Below are positions 59,714-64,000 of a stretch of DNA of 64,000 nucleotides, one piece after another. The position numbers and the translations under genes were made by a program. Source of the DNA: CAXXOK01 sp964640955 (GTDB taxonomy: Bacteria > Bacillota > Clostridia > Christensenellales > Aristaeellaceae); contig CAZXJI010000003.1 of the NCBI GenBank assembly GCA_964640955.1, positions 139,011 through 203,010 on the forward strand, read 5' to 3'. Numbering within the stretch: position 1 is the stretch's first letter; every line of letters starts with the position of its first letter. A model generated the notes under the pieces. That model saw only the letters and a list, made by a program, of their open reading frames with translations, had not been told where the DNA came from and ran no database searches.

Positions 59714-60727
59714 TCACGCGCTCCGTCCATTTTTGAGGTCGTAGGCGACGTCGATAATCAGGTCTTCCTGCCCGCCGACCATTTTGCGCCGGCCAACCTC
59801 CACGAGGATGTCGCGCGCCTCCAGTCCGAATTTGCGGGCCGCCTCGTAGACGTGCAGCAGGAAGCTGGAATAGACGCCTGCGTAGCCGAGCATCAGGGAA
59901 CCTCCGTCGATGATCTGTGGCCGAAGCATCAATGGCTGAACGACATCCTCGGCCGCATCGATCAGGCCGTATAGGTCAAGGCCCGTCGTAATGCTCTTTT
60001 TGGCAAACACGCCCGCGAGCACCTCGATCTGCGCATTGCCCGCGCCCGCGCCCAAGCCGCGCAGCGTTCCGTCCACATACGTCGCGCCCGCGTCCACTGC
60101 CGCCAGCGTATTGGCGATGGCAAGACCCAGATTATTGTGCGCGTGAAAACCCACCGGAATATCCACCGCCGCGCGCACCGCCTCAACGCGCGCCTTCACG
60201 TCCTGCGGGAGCAGCGCGCCCGCCGAATCCGCCAGGTTGATGTAGTCTGCGCCGTAGGAAGCCATCTTCCTCGCCTGCGCCGCGATGCCCTCCGGGTCGA
60301 GCATATGCACCATCATCAGAAACCCGACCGTCATCATGCCCATTTTCTTCGCCGCCGCGATATGCTCCTGGCTTACGTCCGCCTCGGTAACGTGCGTCGC
60401 CACGCGTACGATCTTCGCGCCGCGCGCATGCGCCTGCTGAAGGTCGCGGATGGTGCCGATGCCCGGCAGGAGCAGCACCGCGAGCCTGCTTTTTTGTATT
60501 GCCCCGGCGGCCGCTTCGATCAGTTCCAGCGGATCCTCCTTTGAAAAACCATAGGTATAGCTGGAGCCTCCCAAACCATCCCCGTGGGAAACCTCGATGA
60601 TCGGCACGCCACAGGCGTCCAGCCGCGCGGCGATCGCACGCGCCTGCTCCCGGGTGAACGCATGACGAATCGCATGGCTTCCGTCTCTGAGCGTCGTATC
60701 AACAACGGTCAGATGCGCGCTGTTCAT
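59714..60727 (-). CDS. 4-hydroxy-2-oxovalerate aldolase
   Basis: HMGL-type metal-dependent aldolase of 337 residues (MhpE/DmpG/BphI), splitting 4-hydroxy-2-oxoacids to pyruvate and an aldehyde. The N-terminal metal and catalytic motif is VVDTTLRDGSHAIRHAF; HAHNNLGLA holds the metal histidines and GLGAGAGNAQIE is conserved. It overlaps the acetaldehyde dehydrogenase gene by four bases (ATGA), matching the channelled aldolase-dehydrogenase complex. Confidence 0.94.
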   Translation of the reverse strand: MNSAHLTVVDTTLRDGSHAIRHAFTREQARAIAARLDACGVPIIEVSHGDGLGGSSYTYGFSKEDPLELIEAAAGAIQKSRLAVLLLPGIGTIRDLQQAHARGAKIVRVATHVTEADVSQEHIAAAKKMGMMTVGFLMMVHMLDPEGIAAQARKMASYGADYINLADSAGALLPQDVKARVEAVRAAVDIPVGFHAHNNLGLAIANTLAAVDAGATYVDGTLRGLGAGAGNAQIEVLAGVFAKKSITTGLDLYGLIDAAEDVVQPLMLRPQIIDGGSLMLGYAGVYSSFLLHVYEAARKFGLEARDILVEVGRRKMVGGQEDLIIDVAYDLKNGRSA

Positions 60728-61605
60728 ACGAACGCCTCCTCTCTAAGCATATCCAGTGCGATCCGCTCCGCCGCCGCAATGGCTGCAGCGTTGATAATAT
60801 CCAGGTTACCCGCAAATCTGGGTAAAAAGTCGCCTTGACCTTCCACCTCTACCACAACGCTCACTTTGTCGCCTTCCATCCGGGGCGGTACCCTGAGGCG
60901 GTAACCGGGTACGTACCGCCGCACCTGCGCGGCGGCGTTCATCATGGCGTCCCGGATGGCCTCAAACGGCACGGACGTATCCCTTACCCGGATCAGCACG
61001 GTATCCGTCATGTGGATGGGCGGATCGGCGGGGTTGAGAATGATAATGGCCTTGCCCCGCTTCGCACCGCCGACGACCTCGATGGCTTTCGTGGTGGTTT
61101 CGGTGAACTCATCCATGTTGGCGCGTGTGCCCGGCCCGGCGCTTTTGGATGCGATGGCGGCCACGACCTCCGCATAATCGACGCCCGCAGTACGGTTCAC
61201 GGCGTTGATGAGCGGAATCGTCGCCTGCCCGCCGCAGGTGACCATATTGATATCCGGCTCCTCGCGCAGAAGATCCAGGTTGACCGACGGCACGCAGTAA
61301 GGGCCGATCGCAGCCGGCGTGAGGTCGATCGACCGGATGCCCGCCGCGCGCAATAGCGGCGCATTTTCCTGGTGCCCCGTGGCGCTCGTGGCATCGAATG
61401 CGAGCCGAATCTCCGGATGCGCGCATACGGCGCGTACCCCTTCCGTCGAAACGGAAATACCCATGGACGCCGCGCGCCGGATCCCCTCCGATTCGATGAT
61501 GCCCGCCATCAGCGCCATCTCCAGATGATCGCTGCGCAGGATCTTGAACATGAGGTCGCTTCCGATGTTCCCCGGTCCGATGACCGCGACCTTGAGCTTC
61601 TCCAT
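60724..61605 (-). CDS. Acylating acetaldehyde dehydrogenase
   Basis: MhpF/DmpF/BphJ-type enzyme of about 293 residues, turning acetaldehyde, NAD and CoA into acetyl-CoA. The Rossmann motif is VAVIGPGNIGSDL; the active-site cysteine is in MVTCGGQATIPLI. The ATG at 61605 follows AAGGAGG; the longer frame from 61638 has none. It pairs with the aldolase that makes its substrate. Confidence 0.93.
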   Translation of the reverse strand: MEKLKVAVIGPGNIGSDLMFKILRSDHLEMALMAGIIESEGIRRAASMGISVSTEGVRAVCAHPEIRLAFDATSATGHQENAPLLRAAGIRSIDLTPAAIGPYCVPSVNLDLLREEPDINMVTCGGQATIPLINAVNRTAGVDYAEVVAAIASKSAGPGTRANMDEFTETTTKAIEVVGGAKRGKAIIILNPADPPIHMTDTVLIRVRDTSVPFEAIRDAMMNAAAQVRRYVPGYRLRVPPRMEGDKVSVVVEVEGQGDFLPRFAGNLDIINAAAIAAAERIALDMLREEAFV

Positions 61606-61645
61606 GCCAATCAGCCTCCTTTGGGGTATAAAAACCACACCCCCG

Positions 61646-61660
61646 CGTAAACCGTTTACG
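61646..61660. promoter_or_regulatory. 15-bp dyad within the catechol operon
   Basis: CGTAAAC-C-GTTTACG is a perfect inverted repeat in the 108-base gap between hydratase and acetaldehyde dehydrogenase genes. It could be a regulator site or internal RNA hairpin; nothing further supports either. Confidence 0.35.
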
Positions 61661-61713
61661 GGCCGGGAGTCACTTGCTATTGTGCTCTTTGGTTTCGTTC
61701 GGTCGTTACGTAT

Positions 61714-62490
61714 TCAGATGAAGTTCGCCTGAACAGTACCGAGACGGGCAAACGTCGCCGTAAACGTGTCTCCCTTGCGTGCGGGGGGCGCGGCGCTGAA
61801 CGCGCCTGAGAGGATGACCTCCCCTTTTTGCAAAATGACACCGTATCGATAGAGGCAATTGGCCAGCCATGCCACCGAGCAGCAGGGATCGCCCATCACC
61901 GCGGCGCCCGTACCTGTGCCGACCACTTCGTCTCCCTTACGCATCGTCATTGTGACTGCGGAGAGATCTATCTCTCCCGGCGACAGCTTCCGCTCCCCCA
62001 AGACATAGCGCCCGGAGGAGGCGTCATCCGCCACCGTATCGGGGAGCTTGATCCGCCAATCCGAAACGCGGCTGTCCACGATCTCAAACGCCCCGACGAC
62101 GTACGCCGTCGCTGCCCGTACATCGTCGGCCGTTATGTTGCCGCCTGCGAGGTCACTTCGCAGAACGAATGCAATCTCGGCCTCGATCTTCGGCTGGATC
62201 AACGCGTCCGTAGGAACGTCGATTTTGCACTCCATGCCTTGAAACAGGTGTCCGTAGTCCGGTTCGGAAACGCCGAGCTGCTTCTGGATGCCGGGCGAAG
62301 TAAGCCCGATTTTTTTACCGGAAATCACCTCGCCCGCTGCCTGCCTGCGGTATACGTTTTCCAGCTGAACGGCGTAAGCGTCGTTCACCGTCATGGACGG
62401 ATCCGCTTCCGTCGGCGGCGGCACCGGTATGCATGTCCGCTCGGCTTCAAAGAGCCGCGCTGCGAGCGCCTCGATGCTCCTTTTCTCCAT
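61714..62490 (-). CDS. 2-oxopent-4-enoate hydratase
   Basis: Fumarylacetoacetase-fold hydratase (MhpD/DmpE) of 258 residues, adding water to 2-hydroxypenta-2,4-dienoate. Family segments are SGKKIGLTSPGIQKQLG, the metal-binding glutamates in KIEAEIAFVL, and GAFEIVDSRVSDW. The ATG at 62490 follows GTGAGG and lies eight bases after the hydrolase stop; a longer frame from 62592 overlaps that gene. A close relative, 4-oxalocrotonate decarboxylase, is less likely because the isomerase and dehydrogenase of that branch are absent here. Confidence 0.9.
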   Translation of the reverse strand: MEKRSIEALAARLFEAERTCIPVPPPTEADPSMTVNDAYAVQLENVYRRQAAGEVISGKKIGLTSPGIQKQLGVSEPDYGHLFQGMECKIDVPTDALIQPKIEAEIAFVLRSDLAGGNITADDVRAATAYVVGAFEIVDSRVSDWRIKLPDTVADDASSGRYVLGERKLSPGEIDLSAVTMTMRKGDEVVGTGTGAAVMGDPCCSVAWLANCLYRYGVILQKGEVILSGAFSAAPPARKGDTFTATFARLGTVQANFI

Positions 62491-62498
62491 GCCAGGCC

Positions 62499-63341
62499 TC
62501 ACTTCGCCATGTAAGGCGGGTCCATAGCCAGGAATGTATCCACGAGCGCGGCAAACTCCTGTGTGCGTTCGATCTGCGTCCAGTGCCCGCACTTGCCGAA
62601 TATGTGCAGCTGCGCGTTTTCGAGCATGCGGATGAGCTTGAGGGAAGTTTCGAGAGGAATTACGCGGTCCTCCCGCCCGTGCACGATCAGCGTCTGGTGG
62701 CGCACCTCTTTGAGGTAGATTTCGTTTTGCGCCATGGCTTCCACGCCGTTCTGGCGCGGCGCCGGGAACATGGCCGAAAAGCTCTCCTGGAAGCCGGGCT
62801 GGATGCTGCCCTCGTAACGGCCCTGCGCCAGTTCGGGCGGCATCATCGCAAAATTGTAGGCGAAGATGTCGATCAGCTCCTGCATGTTCTCCAGGGATGG
62901 CTCATAACCCCATACGCGATCCAGACCGTAGGTCAGCGGGAACGTCACGCCCATGCTGCCCATCAGCACCATCTTGCGCACGCGCTTGGGGTATTTCACG
63001 GCCATCGCCAGCGCCAGCGCGCCGCCGAAGGAGTTGCCGACCAGGTCCGCCTGCTCGATTTGCAACGCGTCGAGGAGATCGACGACCTGCTTCGTCCAGG
63101 CTGCCATGTTATAAACGGTGTTTTCCGGCCGATCCGTGTAACCGAAGCCGAGAAGGTCGGGCGCGATCACCCTGTGGTGATCGGACAAAAGCGGGAACAG
63201 CCGGTTCCAGTTCGCCCAGGCGGAGACGCCCGGTCCGGAACCGTGCAGCATCATCAGCGGGAAACCCGTTCCCACATCGTGATAGTTGGTCTTGAACGTC
63301 CCCGTCTGAGTGGATTTCGCGATTTCAGGTCGATTTTCCAT
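62499..63341 (-). CDS. 2-hydroxymuconic semialdehyde hydrolase (alpha/beta hydrolase)
   Basis: C-C bond hydrolase of about 280 residues (DmpD/XylF/BphD group). The catalytic triad fits Ser in VGNSFGGALAL, Asp in VHGREDRVIP and His in FGKCGHWTQIE; the oxyanion loop is MLHGSGPGVSAWANW, characteristic of meta-cleavage product hydrolases. The ATG at 63341 follows AAGGAG by nine bases. It acts directly on the dioxygenase product. Confidence 0.92.
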   Translation of the reverse strand: MENRPEIAKSTQTGTFKTNYHDVGTGFPLMMLHGSGPGVSAWANWNRLFPLLSDHHRVIAPDLLGFGYTDRPENTVYNMAAWTKQVVDLLDALQIEQADLVGNSFGGALALAMAVKYPKRVRKMVLMGSMGVTFPLTYGLDRVWGYEPSLENMQELIDIFAYNFAMMPPELAQGRYEGSIQPGFQESFSAMFPAPRQNGVEAMAQNEIYLKEVRHQTLIVHGREDRVIPLETSLKLIRMLENAQLHIFGKCGHWTQIERTQEFAALVDTFLAMDPPYMAK

Positions 63342-63364
63342 GGACACGCACTCCTTTTTCGCCC

Positions 63365-64000
63365 TCATATGTTCTCATAGCGGATTGCCTGCGTAATCTC
63401 CGCGGCAGCGGCCATCACGCGTTCCTTGGCACGCTCCAGCTTCTCGCCTTCCAGATTGATCGCGATCGCCGAGACGCTGATGGCATACTTGACCGTCCCT
63501 TTGCCATTGAAGATCGGCGCCGCCACACAGCGCAAACCTTCCATAATCTCCCCGTCGTCTATCGCATAGCCGCGCGCACGGATCAGCGCGAGCTCCCCTT
63601 CCAGCGCCGGCAGCGTCGTGAGTGTACGCGGTGAGAACGCCTTCAGCCCATGTTCCCGAACGACCTGACGCACGCGAGCGGCAGGCATATACGCAAGAAT
63701 GGCTTTCCCAAGCCCCGTACAATGCATCGGGAGGCGCCGGCCGATATCGGAAACGATGCGGATCAAATGCAGCGAGTCCAGTTTTTCCAGATACAGCACC
63801 TCGCCCTGATCTTCCGTCGCCAGTTGGACCATCTCGCCCAGCTCCCGATTGAGACGCTGCATAATGGGCGCCGCAATCGCACGGATGTCCCACGTGCCCC
63901 CGATTCGGGCACCCAACTCGAAGAAGCGTACCCCCAGCCGATACTTGTTTTCGGTAAAATAGAGAACGAGCAAAAGGGCGCCAAAAAGTGAGCACCCCGG
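63365..64000 (-). CDS. IclR-family transcriptional regulator (5' end beyond the window)
   Basis: The C-terminal effector domain and linker of an IclR regulator, open to the right edge of the window. The linker KYRLGVRFFELGARI and the ligand domain (LYLEKLDSLHLIRIVSDIGRRLP, GLGKAILAYM, RGYAIDDGEIMEGLRCVAAPI) are clear. The frame stays open through 64000, where the wing of the helix-turn-helix would be; the DNA-binding helices lie outside. Aromatic pathways are often governed by IclR proteins. It lies 24 bases upstream of the hydrolase gene, on the same strand, and may be co-transcribed. Confidence 0.88.
   Translation of the reverse strand, partial: PGCSLFGALLLVLYFTENKYRLGVRFFELGARIGGTWDIRAIAAPIMQRLNRELGEMVQLATEDQGEVLYLEKLDSLHLIRIVSDIGRRLPMHCTGLGKAILAYMPAARVRQVVREHGLKAFSPRTLTTLPALEGELALIRARGYAIDDGEIMEGLRCVAAPIFNGKGTVKYAISVSAIAINLEGEKLERAKERVMAAAAEITQAIRYENI

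Overview
The window is GC-rich, tightly packed bacterial DNA. Family content points to an anaerobic, saccharolytic member of the Bacillota (Clostridia-like): YesM/YesN-type two-component systems beside sugar ABC importers, an MptS-type ECF transporter, DUF3793, flavodoxins, an iron-dependent alcohol dehydrogenase, aldo/keto reductases with ferredoxin domains, TTG/GTG starts behind strong Shine-Dalgarno sequences, and TTGACA-N17-TATAAT promoters. The species cannot be named from the sequence. No rRNA, tRNA, CRISPR array, insertion sequence or prophage was recognised.

Region 1 (1-31 kb) is carbohydrate use. An AraC-type response regulator and histidine kinase (303-3742) precede a binding protein, two permeases and a GH127 beta-L-arabinofuranosidase (to 8954). 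A lone glycerate kinase follows on the minus strand. A nine-gene operon (10591-19173) runs from a consensus promoter. It holds a DeoR regulator, a ketose 3-epimerase, an RpiB/LacAB isomerase, an Rbs-type importer, an FGGY kinase and, unexpectedly, both ribulose-monophosphate enzymes (hexulose-6-phosphate synthase and phosphohexuloisomerase). A minus-strand operon (27546-19345) has a binding protein, two permeases, a GH36 alpha-galactosidase, a DapA-type aldolase, a zinc dehydrogenase and an enolase-superfamily dehydratase. It looks like a non-phosphorylative sugar-acid route that the glycerate kinase could complete. A second kinase/regulator pair (27729-31051) diverges from it.

Region 2 (31-52 kb) is the most striking part. 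Nine exact copies of the palindrome GTTAG-N6-CTAAC, plus degenerate copies, lie in intergenic promoter regions. Five transcription units have a recognisable promoter with the palindrome on or just after the -10. The units encode two methyltransferases, two heterodimeric ABC transporters, an ECF importer, two TetR regulators, a metal-binding permease module (His/Cys-rich peptide, Cys-tailed SH3 protein, permease with a degenerate G3E-like domain, TIGR03943 partner), and DUF3793 plus flavodoxin. This reads as a co-repressed metal, probably iron, limitation island.

Region 3 (51.8-57.6 kb) is a small MerR regulon. Three promoters with 19-bp spacers and near-identical CCTGGAG-N4-CTCCAGG dyads control a cupin/carboxymuconolactone decarboxylase fusion, an iron alcohol dehydrogenase, MerR itself, two aldo/keto reductases and a flavodoxin-like protein.

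Region 4 (58.4-64 kb) is a complete catechol meta-cleavage operon: IclR regulator, ring-fission hydrolase, hydratase, acylating acetaldehyde dehydrogenase, aldolase, XylT-type ferredoxin and catechol 2,3-dioxygenase with its active site intact. Oxygen-dependent ring cleavage is surprising beside such anaerobe-like neighbours.
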